Assembly (NCBI GenBank): GCA_902780025.1
Contig: CACZDV010000014.1
Location: forward strand, 16,689 to 80,688
DNA length: 64,000 nucleotides
Source: an uncultured Prevotellaceae bacterium
GTDB taxonomy: Bacteria > Bacteroidota > Bacteroidia > Bacteroidales > Bacteroidaceae
Direction of reading: 5' to 3'
Numbering within the stretch: the first letter of the stretch is position 1; every line of letters begins with the position of its first letter. Below, one piece after another: positions 1 through 7,738 of the stretch. The position numbers were made by a program, and so were the translations under genes. The notes beneath the pieces are model-generated. The model was not told the origin of the DNA and searched no databases. It saw only the letters and a program-made list of their open reading frames with translations.

Positions 1-348
1 GGCCACGCAGAACGGGCAACCGACGGAACATTCCTGCTGAAGGCGATGAAGGAGGGACACGGCTCACTCTTTCAGAAACAACTGAGCAAGGAGGAAATGA
101 GCCAGCTACGCCAGATTATTCTGGAAGAGAAGATGTACAACTACAAGGAGCATTACCGCCCGCCGTTCCAAGTGATGGACGGCTACCAATGGTATTTCAA
201 TGCCCGGTTCTCCGACGGCTCCTCTATCTACTCCTCAGGCTCTAATGCAAAGCCCCGTGGAGAGGGACTTCAGCGAATACGTGACTGCATGATGCGGCTG
301 ATTGCCGATGCTGACAGCGTGGTGGAAGCCCACGACGATGACCTCTGA
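1..348 (+). CDS. Hypothetical protein, 3' part (start lies outside the window)
   Basis: The reading frame is open from the first base, with no stop upstream of an internal ATG at 46, so this is the C-terminal part (115 codons plus stop) of a longer gene. The visible part is polar, with no membrane segment or recognised catalytic motif; it contains a Trp/Tyr-rich stretch (YQWYFNARF) followed by a Ser/Gly-rich one (SIYSSGSNAKPRGEGLQRI) and ends with an acidic DDDL tail. I do not recognise the family and infer no function. It is followed by a short period-22 repeat and a convergent tRNA gene. Confidence 0.6.
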   Translation, partial: GHAERATDGTFLLKAMKEGHGSLFQKQLSKEEMSQLRQIILEEKMYNYKEHYRPPFQVMDGYQWYFNARFSDGSSIYSSGSNAKPRGEGLQRIRDCMMRLIADADSVVEAHDDDL

Positions 349-363
349 CGAGTCAGAACTACC

Positions 364-431
364 ACTTTGCCGTAACCAAAGTAGAAGTTTGCCGTAATCA
401 AAGTCAGAGTTTGCCGTAACCAAAGTGTTTC
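364..431. repeat. Three-unit tandem repeat, period 22 bp, each unit a mini-hairpin
   Basis: The core TTTGCCGTAAYCAAAGT begins at 366, 388 and 410, an exact 22-bp period. In each unit TTTG and CAAA form a short inverted repeat around GCCGTAAY. It lies between the stop of the first gene and the tRNA. A related core (GTTACGGCAA) is present in the hairpin beside truA near 4930. Three short hairpins could slow transcription or bind a protein, but no function can be read from sequence. Confidence 0.75.
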
Positions 432-489
432 GCTGAAACTGGGCAGGAGAACAAAAAAAGAGAGGACCTTACGAAAAAGTTCTCTCTTC

Positions 490-566
490 TGGTGACTCCC
501 GCGGGATTCAAACCCACAACCTTCTGATCCGTAGTCAGATGCTCTATTCAGTTGAGCTAGGGAGCC
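490..566 (-). tRNA. tRNA-Arg (anticodon ACG)
   Basis: Read on the minus strand, a 7-bp acceptor stem pairs GGCTCCC with GGGAGTC (one G-U). The anticodon stem TCTGA/TCAGA encloses the loop CTACGGA, giving anticodon ACG. A T-arm with TTTGAATCC is present. The discriminator base is A and CCA is encoded (490-492). ACG is the inosine-modified arginine anticodon reading CGN codons. The gene has its own promoter upstream. Confidence 0.95.
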
Positions 567-585
567 TTTTGCTTAATTGCGGGTG

Positions 586-617
586 CAAAGGTAAGGAGTT
601 TTTCTGAAACAGCCAAA
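586..617 (-). promoter_or_regulatory. Promoter of tRNA-Arg
   Basis: On the minus strand a TTTG box (614-617) and a TACCTTTG box (586-593) are separated by 20 bp, matching the Bacteroidetes sigma consensus. The tRNA 5' end is 20 bp downstream. Confidence 0.7.
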
Positions 618-643
618 CTTTTTTGGAACTTTTTTTGAAAAAG

Positions 644-1519
644 TTATACAATAATGCGCGTTTTGCGGTAATTCTCCCTAAATTCAGTAGGACTACAGCC
701 CTTTTTCTTCTTGAATATCCGGTTGAAGTTGCTCAGATTGTTGAAGCCGCACAAGAAACTGATTTCGCTGACACTCTTGGCAGTGTCAACAAGCTGGCGG
801 GCGGCATAGCCCAGACGAATGTCGATGATGTACTCCGAGAGGTTGCGGCTGGTGTGCAGCTTGAAGAAGCGGCTGAAGGCCGATGGGCTCATGCCTGCCA
901 GGCTGGCCAGTTCGGGCAGACGCAGGTCGTCACGATAGTGGGCTGCTATGTAGTTCTTCACTTTCAGCACGCGGCGCGAGTCGCTCTCCACGTCAACCTT
1001 GGCATAGCTGCTGGTAGCCAGCGTGCGGGCACCGTCTTGGCGCGAGAGTTCGTAGAGTATGGTCATGAACTGCATCACGGCATAGAACCCGTCCTTTATC
1101 TCGCTGAGCCCCACAATGAGCGGATAGACGTGCATAATGGCAGACATGGGGAAACAAAGCCCCTTACGCGCCTCCTGCACCATGTTGAGAATACTGCGGA
1201 AGGGGTTTCGGCCAAAGATGCCGTCTTCAGATATGTCGAGGTCGAACTGTATGGTGACTTCGTGAACATCAGAACTGGTGCACTCATGCTGCTCCCACAC
1301 ATGCTCAAGGTCGGGCGAGGTAATAAGCACGAGGTCGTAGTCGTCGATAACTTCCGACGAGTCACCCACAATGCGCCTAACGCCCTTGGCATTCTCCACG
1401 AAGTTCAGCTCATAGACGTCGTGGTTGTGTATGGGGTAATTGAACTCCTTCTTGTGACGGTCGGCAATGTAGAGAACGTCGCGTCCGCCCAGGGGCGTTA
1501 TTTCGTGAATGACTTCCAT
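644..1519 (-). CDS. AraC family transcriptional regulator
   Basis: A 291-residue protein with the usual two-part AraC layout. Residues about 1-170 look like a cupin-type effector domain (the HNHDVYELNFVENAKG stretch fits the first beta strands). Residues about 183-287 form the double helix-turn-helix domain, with the first helix pair around LPELASLAGMSPSAFSRFFK and the second ending ISFLCGFNNLSNFNRIFKKK, then GCSPTEFRENYRK, the standard C-terminal signature. It is the last gene of the minus-strand run after dapA, 33 bp downstream. The ligand and target promoters cannot be read from sequence; the neighbours do not include an obvious sugar operon. Confidence 0.9.
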   Translation of the reverse strand: MEVIHEITPLGGRDVLYIADRHKKEFNYPIHNHDVYELNFVENAKGVRRIVGDSSEVIDDYDLVLITSPDLEHVWEQHECTSSDVHEVTIQFDLDISEDGIFGRNPFRSILNMVQEARKGLCFPMSAIMHVYPLIVGLSEIKDGFYAVMQFMTILYELSRQDGARTLATSSYAKVDVESDSRRVLKVKNYIAAHYRDDLRLPELASLAGMSPSAFSRFFKLHTSRNLSEYIIDIRLGYAARQLVDTAKSVSEISFLCGFNNLSNFNRIFKKKKGCSPTEFRENYRKTRIIV

Positions 1520-1552
1520 GTTGAGTTAGGAGTTAGGAGTGTTCTACGTTCG

Positions 1553-2440
1553 TTATATCTTCAGTTCCTTCATGATTTCACTCATCTTCTGCAGGGTGGA
1601 GATGCGCGTTGGAACGAGCGGCAGGCGCAGCACATTCTCGATGAAGCCCATTTCGTGGAGCATGGCCTTGACGCCAGCCGGGTTACCATCAACGAAGAGC
1701 AACGAGAAGAGGTCAGTAAAGCGGTGGTGAATCTTGCGTGCAGCATCGTACTCACCACGGAACTGCAGGCGGATCATCTTGGAGAACTCCTTGGGCAGGG
1801 CGTTGCCAATAACGCTAATCACGCCCACGGCACCACAGCTGATCATGGGGAAGGTGAGCGAATCATCGCCACTGATGACATCGAAGTCTTGTGGCTTGTT
1901 CTTGATGATTTCATCTACCTGCTCCAGATTGCCCGACGCCTCCTTGATGGCCACGATGTTACGGCAGTCGCGTGCCAGCCTGACGGTAGTCTCTGCCTTC
2001 ATATTAACGCCTGTACGGCCCGGCACGTTGTAGAGCACAACGGGCAGTTCGGTGGCTGCGGCTATGGTGCGGAAATGCTGGTAGAGTCCCTCCTGCGACG
2101 GCTTATTATAATAAGGACAGACGCTGAGCACGCCGTCGATGCCCTTGAAGTCGCCCGTCTTCAGCTCCTCAACGATGGCGGCCGTGTTGTAGCCGCCACA
2201 CCCCATGAGGATGGGCACACGTGCCTGCACGAGGTCAACGACGGTGTTCTTGATGCGCAGCTTCTCGTCGGGTGTCAGCGTAGGGGTTTCACCCGTAGTT
2301 GCCAATATGCAGAAAAAGTCGGCCCCATTGTCAAGCTGGTAGTTGACCAGACGGATAAGCGCGGGGTAGTCAACTTGTCCGTCGGCCTTGAAGGGCGTAA
2401 TAAGTGCTATGCCGAGGCCCTTGAATATATTTTGTACCAT
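1553..2440 (-). CDS. dapA: 4-hydroxy-tetrahydrodipicolinate synthase
   Basis: Cytoplasmic aldolase condensing pyruvate with aspartate semialdehyde, the first committed step to diaminopimelate and lysine. The 295 residues match the family length. Visible features are the TTGET pyruvate-binding motif (about 48-52), the catalytic tyrosine in VLYNVPGRTG (Tyr137), and the Schiff-base lysine in IVAIKEASG (Lys166). The gene starts 8 bp after the stop of the band 7 gene, so co-transcription with it is likely, although the functions are unrelated. Confidence 0.95.
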   Translation of the reverse strand: MVQNIFKGLGIALITPFKADGQVDYPALIRLVNYQLDNGADFFCILATTGETPTLTPDEKLRIKNTVVDLVQARVPILMGCGGYNTAAIVEELKTGDFKGIDGVLSVCPYYNKPSQEGLYQHFRTIAAATELPVVLYNVPGRTGVNMKAETTVRLARDCRNIVAIKEASGNLEQVDEIIKNKPQDFDVISGDDSLTFPMISCGAVGVISVIGNALPKEFSKMIRLQFRGEYDAARKIHHRFTDLFSLLFVDGNPAGVKAMLHEMGFIENVLRLPLVPTRISTLQKMSEIMKELKI

Positions 2441-2448
2441 ATATATGT

Positions 2449-3408
2449 TTATTCCGATTTAAACAAATCCTTGATGCCGCCAATGCTGCCCATGAGGTTA
2501 GTGGCTTCGTAAGGCAGATAGACGGTCTTCTGATTGTCACCTTGTGCCAGCTGCTCCAGCATCTGTATATACTTCTGGGCCAGCAGATAGTTGGCAGGGT
2601 TGGTGCTCTTGCCCACGGCCTCTGTAATGAGTTCAATGGCCTTAGCCTCGGCCTCAGCCTTGCGAATACGTGCCTGAGCCTCACCCTCTGCATTGAGGAT
2701 GGCCTCCTGCTTGGCGGCTTCAGCCTTGTTGATGATGGCGGTCTTCTCACCTTCCGACTGCAGAATGTCGGCAGCCTTCTTACCCTCGGAGGTCAGAATG
2801 GTGGCACGTTTGTTACGCTCGGCCTGCATCTGCTTCTCCATAGCGGTAAGCACGCTCTCCGGCGGGGTAATATCCTGCAGCTCAACACGATTGACCTTAA
2901 CGCCCCACTTGTCGGTAGCTTCGTCAAGTACCGACCCGAGCTTCTTGTTGATGGTGTCACGCGAGGTCAGCGTCTCGTCCAGCTCCAGTTCGCCGATGAT
3001 GTTACGCAGCGTGGTCTGCGTGAGCTTCTCTATGGCGTTGGGCAGGTTCGAGATTTCGTAGGCAGCCTTGAACGGGTCAACAATCTGGAAGTATAGCAGC
3101 GCGTTAATCTCGGTCTGCACATTATCCTTGGTGATCACATTCTGCTTCGGGAAGTCATACACCTGCTCACGCAAATCGATGGTGGTGGAGTACATGTAGC
3201 GTCCACGACTCAGAATGACGATGTCCTTGGCGCGGTCAATGAAGGGTATGATGATGTTGATACCCGGGTTAAGCGTGGCATGATAGCGGCCTAAACGCTC
3301 AATAATCTTGGTTTCCGACTGGGGGATAATGACCAGCGCCTTCTTCACCAGCACCAGCGCACACAACACGATGACTACCAATACAATAATAATGGGCTCC
3401 ATAAGCAA
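2449..3408 (-). CDS. SPFH/band 7 membrane protein (stomatin/slipin/QmcA type)
   Basis: A 319-residue protein with one N-terminal transmembrane helix (about residues 4-24). The SPFH domain begins at IIPQSETKIIERLGRYH and includes NVITKDNVQTEINALLYFQI. A charged Ala/Glu-rich coiled coil (about 190-260) follows. Such proteins form large cage-like oligomers on the inner membrane. It sits 49 bp downstream of an NfeD-type gene; band 7 and NfeD proteins are a recurrent pair and probably work together. The second Met (3402) is an alternative start. Confidence 0.92.
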   Translation of the reverse strand: MLMEPIIIVLVVIVLCALVLVKKALVIIPQSETKIIERLGRYHATLNPGINIIIPFIDRAKDIVILSRGRYMYSTTIDLREQVYDFPKQNVITKDNVQTEINALLYFQIVDPFKAAYEISNLPNAIEKLTQTTLRNIIGELELDETLTSRDTINKKLGSVLDEATDKWGVKVNRVELQDITPPESVLTAMEKQMQAERNKRATILTSEGKKAADILQSEGEKTAIINKAEAAKQEAILNAEGEAQARIRKAEAEAKAIELITEAVGKSTNPANYLLAQKYIQMLEQLAQGDNQKTVYLPYEATNLMGSIGGIKDLFKSE

Positions 3409-3457
3409 TTACTTTTTTATTTGTTATGTCGATGTTTTTGTTATTTCAGGACTGTCG

Positions 3458-3907
3458 TTACTTTGATACGACTACGGTAATAATGGTGCTCTCGCGGTTC
3501 ACCACTTTGACTGCCGTCCCAGCGGAAATGGCCTCGCCAGTCTGGCTCTTGGCCTTCCACACGTCACCATCAATGGCCACACGGCCAAAGCCGTCAGCCT
3601 CTATGGTCTCGCGAACACGGCCTTCGCGCCCAATAAGTGCATCAGCATTACTCACACGGTCGGGGTCGTTCTTATGAAACCAGCGCAGCGCTACCGGGCG
3701 TACCGTAAACAGGCAGACTACACTCACTACGGCAAAGACTGCCAACTGGACGTAGAACCCCACGAAGGGTGACAACAAGGCCGTCACAGCACCACCAATA
3801 GCGAAGCACATAAGGAAGAAATCGCCAGACGTCATTTCAAGAATCAGGCAGATGACGGCAACTACTGCCCATAACTGCCACAGGTTTTCGGCTATATACT
3901 GTATCAT
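3458..3907 (-). CDS. NfeD family membrane protein
   Basis: A 149-residue protein with two or three hydrophobic segments in the first half (LWAVVAVICLILEM, FLMCFAIGGAVTALLS, LAVFAVVSVVCLFTV) and a C-terminal soluble OB-fold-like part containing ALIGREGRVRETIEADGFGRVAIDGDVWKA (split here as a description of the region from about 87 to 117). This is the short NfeD form that lacks the ClpP-like protease domain. It is the first gene before the band 7 partner, with a promoter about 45 bp upstream. Confidence 0.88.
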   Translation of the reverse strand: MIQYIAENLWQLWAVVAVICLILEMTSGDFFLMCFAIGGAVTALLSPFVGFYVQLAVFAVVSVVCLFTVRPVALRWFHKNDPDRVSNADALIGREGRVRETIEADGFGRVAIDGDVWKAKSQTGEAISAGTAVKVVNRESTIITVVVSK

Positions 3908-3950
3908 AATTGTAGCTTACGTTTAGTTCCTATTTCTATTTTGAGTGCGT

Positions 3951-3980
3951 AAAGGTACGAAGTTTTTTTTATTTGACAAA
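3951..3980 (-). promoter_or_regulatory. Promoter upstream of the nfeD / band 7 / dapA run
   Basis: On the minus strand a TTTG box (3977-3980) and TACCTTTA (3951-3958; one base from TAnnTTTG) are about 18 bp apart. The nfeD ATG is at 3907, giving a leader of roughly 40 nt. Confidence 0.5.
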
Positions 3981-3995
3981 ATAATCGGCCAAAAA

Positions 3996-4913
3996 TCAAT
4001 GCGAACCGATGTAAAGAAACAGCATACCCAACAATACCAGCACCAAATCGACGGTTTTTGCCTTGAGATTCTTCTCGTGGAAGAGGGATGCCCCAAAGAG
4101 GAAACTGACCACCACCGAACCGCGCCGAATCATGGAGACGATACTGATCATAGCATCGGGCAGCGACAAGGAGTAGAAATAGAGGAAGTCTGCCGTAGAA
4201 AGGAAAACGCTGACGCCTATTATGCTCCATTTCCAACGGAAACGCGTTACATGGTGACGCTGGGGCCACCACAGCAACAAAAGCATGGCACCCATCATGA
4301 AACATTGGTAGATGGTGTACCACGACTGCACCATCATGCGGTCGAGACCTGCCCCACCCTCGCCAACAGGTGCCATGAGGTATCTGTCGTAAAGTCCGCT
4401 AATGGCTCCCATAGCGGCTGAGCCCACTATCATCCATATCCAGTGGTCGTGCTTGAAGTCGATGCCCTCTTTCTTGCTGCTCTTGCTCAGCAACAGAAAC
4501 GAAGCGACGGCAAGCGTCACACCCACCCACTGCCAGAGATTGAGTCGTTCGCCAAACACCAGCAAGGCACCCACCAGCACCATTACCGGACGCGTAGCAT
4601 TAATGGGGCCGACAATGGTGAGCGGCAAATGCTTCATGCCGAAATAACCTAAAAGCCAGCTGCTTAACACGATAACACTCTTCAAAAGAATGAAGCGATG
4701 AACCTCCCATCCGCCGCTTGCCACATGGAAGTCGGATGTATCAAGTAAGCCAGTCGAAGCACTTAAAATGATAAACGGCAGGAAGATCAGCGAAGAGAAA
4801 AGCGTGTTGAGAAACAACACCGGAATGACAGCGTTATCCTTGAGTGCCTCTTTCTTAAATGAATCGTAGCAACCTAAAAAGACTGCAGACAAAAAAGCTA
4901 ATATTAGCCACAT
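3996..4913 (-). CDS. EamA/DMT superfamily transporter
   Basis: A 305-residue, almost entirely hydrophobic protein with about ten predicted transmembrane helices, starting LILAFLSAVFLGCYDSFKK and ending VDLVLVLLGMLFLYIGS. The two-fold five-helix EamA layout is visible, with the conserved GPINATRPVMVLVGALLVFGE region closing the first half. This is a drug/metabolite-type permease of the inner membrane; the substrate cannot be predicted. It is oriented with truA upstream, separated by 48 bp containing an inverted repeat. Confidence 0.85.
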   Translation of the reverse strand: MWLILAFLSAVFLGCYDSFKKEALKDNAVIPVLFLNTLFSSLIFLPFIILSASTGLLDTSDFHVASGGWEVHRFILLKSVIVLSSWLLGYFGMKHLPLTIVGPINATRPVMVLVGALLVFGERLNLWQWVGVTLAVASFLLLSKSSKKEGIDFKHDHWIWMIVGSAAMGAISGLYDRYLMAPVGEGGAGLDRMMVQSWYTIYQCFMMGAMLLLLWWPQRHHVTRFRWKWSIIGVSVFLSTADFLYFYSLSLPDAMISIVSMIRRGSVVVSFLFGASLFHEKNLKAKTVDLVLVLLGMLFLYIGSH

Positions 4914-4929
4914 TTCTTATTCTTTTTCG

Positions 4930-4958
4930 TTACGGCAAGATGTTACGCCTTGCCGTTA
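4930..4958. repeat. Inverted repeat between truA and the EamA gene
   Basis: ACGGCAAG (4932-4939) pairs with CTTGCCGT (4949-4956) around a 9-nt loop. No T-tract follows on either strand, so it is not a typical intrinsic terminator. Its core GTTACGGCAA is the complement of the 22-bp repeat core at 364-431, so it may be a relic of the same repeat family. Confidence 0.5.
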
Positions 4959-4961
4959 TGA

Positions 4962-5690
4962 TTAATATTCCACCCGCTCCAGAAACAAAGCGTTGGCAGG
5001 CATTGACTCGCCTGCACCTGTGCGACTGCCCTGCTCAATAACCTGGCGAAACTCGCTCATCGTCATGCGCCCCCGTCCCACCTCCATAAGTGTACCCACT
5101 ACGGCGCGAACCATGTTACGCAGGAAGCGGTTGGCCGTTATTTCGAAGTACCACTCCGTCTCACTTGTCTGGTGCCACTCAGCAGCATACACCCGGCAGA
5201 GCGTGGTCTTTACGTCGCTGCCGGCCTTGCAGAAAGCACCAAAGTCCTCGTACTCCATAAGCACCCGCGCGGCGCGGTTCATGGCCTCAAAGTCAAGCTG
5301 GTAATGCAGTTGGCAGGAATAGCGCCAGAGAAAGGGCGACTTGTGGGTATGTATATAATAATGGTACGTGCGACGCTTGGCAGAGAAGCGGGCGTGCATG
5401 TCGTCGCTGACGGGCTCCACCCTGTCAACGCTAATGTCACGAGGCAGGGCGTGGTCAAGCTTATAGGCAAGGTTATCCATGTCGTAGGGACCCTCGTAGT
5501 CGAAGTGGGCTGCCATCTGCCGGGCATGTACACCGGCATCGGTCCGGCCTGCCCCCACCACTTCTATGGGTTGCCGCAGAAGCATGGACAAGCAACGCTG
5601 CAGTTCACTCTGCACCGTCACCCCGTTGGGTTGAACCTGCCACCCGTGGTAAGCCGTCCCATCATAGGAAAACCAGACGAAGTATCGCAT
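4962..5690 (-). CDS. truA: tRNA pseudouridine(38-40) synthase
   Basis: Isomerises uridines 38-40 in the anticodon stem-loop of tRNAs. The 242-residue length is normal. The catalytic aspartate is in VGAGRTDAGVHA (Asp51), and FSYDGTAYHGWQVQPN at the N-terminus and FLRNMVRAVVGTLMEVGRG near the C-terminus are TruA signatures. On the minus strand a TAATTTTG box ends only 8 nt before the ATG, so the mRNA leader is probably very short. Confidence 0.95.
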   Translation of the reverse strand: MRYFVWFSYDGTAYHGWQVQPNGVTVQSELQRCLSMLLRQPIEVVGAGRTDAGVHARQMAAHFDYEGPYDMDNLAYKLDHALPRDISVDRVEPVSDDMHARFSAKRRTYHYYIHTHKSPFLWRYSCQLHYQLDFEAMNRAARVLMEYEDFGAFCKAGSDVKTTLCRVYAAEWHQTSETEWYFEITANRFLRNMVRAVVGTLMEVGRGRMTMSEFRQVIEQGSRTGAGESMPANALFLERVEY

Positions 5691-5746
5691 TTCGCGTGCA
5701 AAATTACAAAATAATTATCAATTGGCAGTTATCTGTTGTTAATTAT

Positions 5747-5777
5747 TTTGTACTTTACTCACTTAATCGTACCTTTG
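5747..5777 (+). promoter_or_regulatory. Consensus promoter directly abutting an ATG
   Basis: TTTG (5747-5750), a 19-bp spacer, and TACCTTTG (5770-5777) form a perfect Bacteroidetes promoter. The ATG of the next gene is at 5782, only 4 nt after the box, so the transcript is probably leaderless. Confidence 0.75.
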
Positions 5778-5781
5778 CAGC

Positions 5782-6558
5782 ATGATATTCTATTTTACAG
5801 GAACAGGAAACACAAAATGGGCAGCCCAACGCATGGCGGAAGTCACGGGCGAGGAGCTTCTTTTTATTCCCGACGTTATACGTAAGGGCATCGTAAAAGT
5901 CACCATCAGCGAAGGCGAGCGACTGGGGTTCTGCTTCCCTACCCACGGGTGGCAGCCACCACGCATCGTGCGTGAGTTTATTCAGCACACAGCCTTTAGC
6001 GTTCCACCTTCAACGTATATCTACGCCCTCACCACCTGCGGCGACAACATGGGTGAGCTGATGACCATCTTCGGCAAGGAGCTGAAGAATGCCGGACTAT
6101 GGCTTGATGCCAGCTTTGCCGTCGTGATGCCCGAGTCGAACGTATGCTTTTCTTTCCTGCATCTGGACACACCCGAAAAGGCGGAACAGAAAATTGCTGC
6201 CGCCGACATACAGCTGGAGCATATTGCCGACATCGTGAAGAACAAAAAGCGTGGGGTAAGCCAACTGGTGAAAGGTGCCATTCCGCGTACCTACTCCTAC
6301 GTCATCGGCGGCTATTATAACCGCCACCTCATTAAGGACGATAAGTTCTGGGTAGATAAAGAGGCCTGCATCGAGTGCGGACTCTGTGCAAGGGTCTGTC
6401 CTGTTGATGACATAAAAGGAGCACCGCCCGAGTGGATTCACAACGGACGGTGCACCAATTGTCTTGCCTGTTATCATCATTGTCCGCGGCATGCCATTCA
6501 TTGGGCAAAGATGAAGCGCGGACAGTATCTTTTCAATAAACGCGAGGACCGAAGATAG
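5782..6558 (+). CDS. EFR1 family flavodoxin-ferredoxin fusion
   Basis: A 258-residue predicted electron carrier. The first residues, FYFTGTGNTKWAAQRMAE, form the phosphate-binding loop of a flavodoxin (FMN) domain covering about 1-165. The C-terminal part holds two 4Fe-4S cysteine clusters, CIECGLCARVCP and CTNCLACYHHCP. The start is secure because the flavodoxin loop begins at residue 2. Its 3' end overlaps the convergent YggS-like gene by 26 bp. It probably shuttles electrons between unidentified redox enzymes in the cytoplasm; no partner is adjacent. Confidence 0.9.
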   Translation: MIFYFTGTGNTKWAAQRMAEVTGEELLFIPDVIRKGIVKVTISEGERLGFCFPTHGWQPPRIVREFIQHTAFSVPPSTYIYALTTCGDNMGELMTIFGKELKNAGLWLDASFAVVMPESNVCFSFLHLDTPEKAEQKIAAADIQLEHIADIVKNKKRGVSQLVKGAIPRTYSYVIGGYYNRHLIKDDKFWVDKEACIECGLCARVCPVDDIKGAPPEWIHNGRCTNCLACYHHCPRHAIHWAKMKRGQYLFNKREDRR

Positions 6559-7207
6559 TGGTACCCACACGAACCATTGTGGAACCGCACTCTACGGCTA
6601 TCGGATAGTCGTGGCTCATGCCCCACGAACGTTCGCAGAAGTAGTCACAGTCGGCAAAGTACTGCGCCTTTACCTCGTCAAAGAATTGGCGGGCGGTCAT
6701 CATTTCCCGGCGTATCTGTTCTTGGTCGTCAACGTACGAAGCCATCATCATCAACCCGCAAATCTGCACATGCTCCAATGCCCGCCATTCACCATCACTC
6801 AGCAGCTGTCGGCAGTCATCGAGCGTAAGACCGTACTTCGTTTCCTCCTCGGCAATGTGCAACTCCAGCAACACGCGAATGGTGCGGTTATTCTTCTTGG
6901 CCTGCTTGTCTATTTCCTTGAGCAGTTTCAAGGAATCGACAGCTTCCACCATTGAGATGTAAGGCGCAATATATTTCACCTTGTTCGTCTGCAGGTGACC
7001 GATGAAGTGCCACTCTATATCCTTGGGCAGCGTCTCCATCTTCTGCCGGAGCTCCTGCTCGTGGCTCTCTCCGAAGATGCGCTGGCCCTCTGCATAGGCG
7101 GCTTCTATGTATTCGTTGGGGTGATACTTGCTGATGGCTACCAGCCGCACTCCCTCAGGCAGGTCGCCCAGCACGCGCCGCAGGTTTCCCTTTACGTCGT
7201 AATCCAT
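6533..7207 (-). CDS. YggS/PROSC family PLP homeostasis protein
   Basis: A 224-residue protein binding pyridoxal phosphate through Lys27 in LVAISKYHPN. Family motifs are visible: IFGESHEQEL, EWHFIGHLQTNKVKY, and a C-terminal WGMSHDYPIAVECGSTMVRVGTTIFG. The frame is open further upstream to 7312, but the Met at 7207 lies just after the DUF4494 gene stop and gives the expected family N-terminus. YggS proteins buffer PLP and affect amino- and keto-acid pools. Gene order suggests co-transcription with the DUF4494 and pseudokinase genes. Confidence 0.92.
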   Translation of the reverse strand: MDYDVKGNLRRVLGDLPEGVRLVAISKYHPNEYIEAAYAEGQRIFGESHEQELRQKMETLPKDIEWHFIGHLQTNKVKYIAPYISMVEAVDSLKLLKEIDKQAKKNNRTIRVLLELHIAEEETKYGLTLDDCRQLLSDGEWRALEHVQICGLMMMASYVDDQEQIRREMMTARQFFDEVKAQYFADCDYFCERSWGMSHDYPIAVECGSTMVRVGTTIFGPRVY

Positions 7208-7211
7208 CGTT

Positions 7212-7694
7212 TTAGCCTTCAAACTCTGGTTTGTCGTCCTTCTTGGTCGAAGCGGTATGTTCGAAGACGTCCATGAACTTCGTTTCGCTGATGTTAGAAA
7301 TGACGTAGTCAATCATTGTCCCTCCCATCACCTCGTCAATGTTCTTCACCGCACCGTTCAGGGTGGCAGCCTGCACCAGGTAAGTCACACTTGAACGTTT
7401 CTCCTTCTCTGTCTTCTCGTCGATGGTGATAAACTGGAGCTTGGCCTTGTACCAGCGGTCGTCATTGTCGTTCTCGCTGAAAAACACTTCGTGGAAGGCG
7501 GCGGGGGTGATGTTCTTCACCTCAAACTCACCGCTGATGTATGCTGACAACTCCTGTGTGATAGTTTCCTCGGCCTCGCCGAAACTCAGGGCATCAACTA
7601 CATAATACTCAATTACTTTCTTTGTCATACCGTCCTCCATCGTCTTGTCGTAACGGATAGCGGTTTCAAACCAGTTAGCTGTTCTACTTCTCAT
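7212..7694 (-). CDS. DUF4494 family protein
   Basis: A 160-residue soluble protein beginning MRSRTANWFETAIRYDKT and containing EYYVVDALSFGEAEETITQE and YLVQAATLNGAVKNIDEVM, which I recognise as the DUF4494 type found in Bacteroidetes. The function is unknown. It lies between the pseudokinase gene (44 bp upstream) and the YggS-like gene (4 bp downstream), so all three are likely on one transcript. The tail is hydrophilic (TASTKKDDKPEFEG). Confidence 0.7.
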   Translation of the reverse strand: MRSRTANWFETAIRYDKTMEDGMTKKVIEYYVVDALSFGEAEETITQELSAYISGEFEVKNITPAAFHEVFFSENDNDDRWYKAKLQFITIDEKTEKEKRSSVTYLVQAATLNGAVKNIDEVMGGTMIDYVISNISETKFMDVFEHTASTKKDDKPEFEG

Positions 7695-7738
7695 AATATA
7701 AAATAGGTATAATATTTGTTTAATGTTTATTTTCCAAT

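Noticed and set aside
623-2512. 629-codon plus-strand open frame
   Set aside because: It lies opposite the AraC-type regulator and dapA, which have clear motifs; the antisense frame has no recognisable domain and exists because of GC-rich codon structure.
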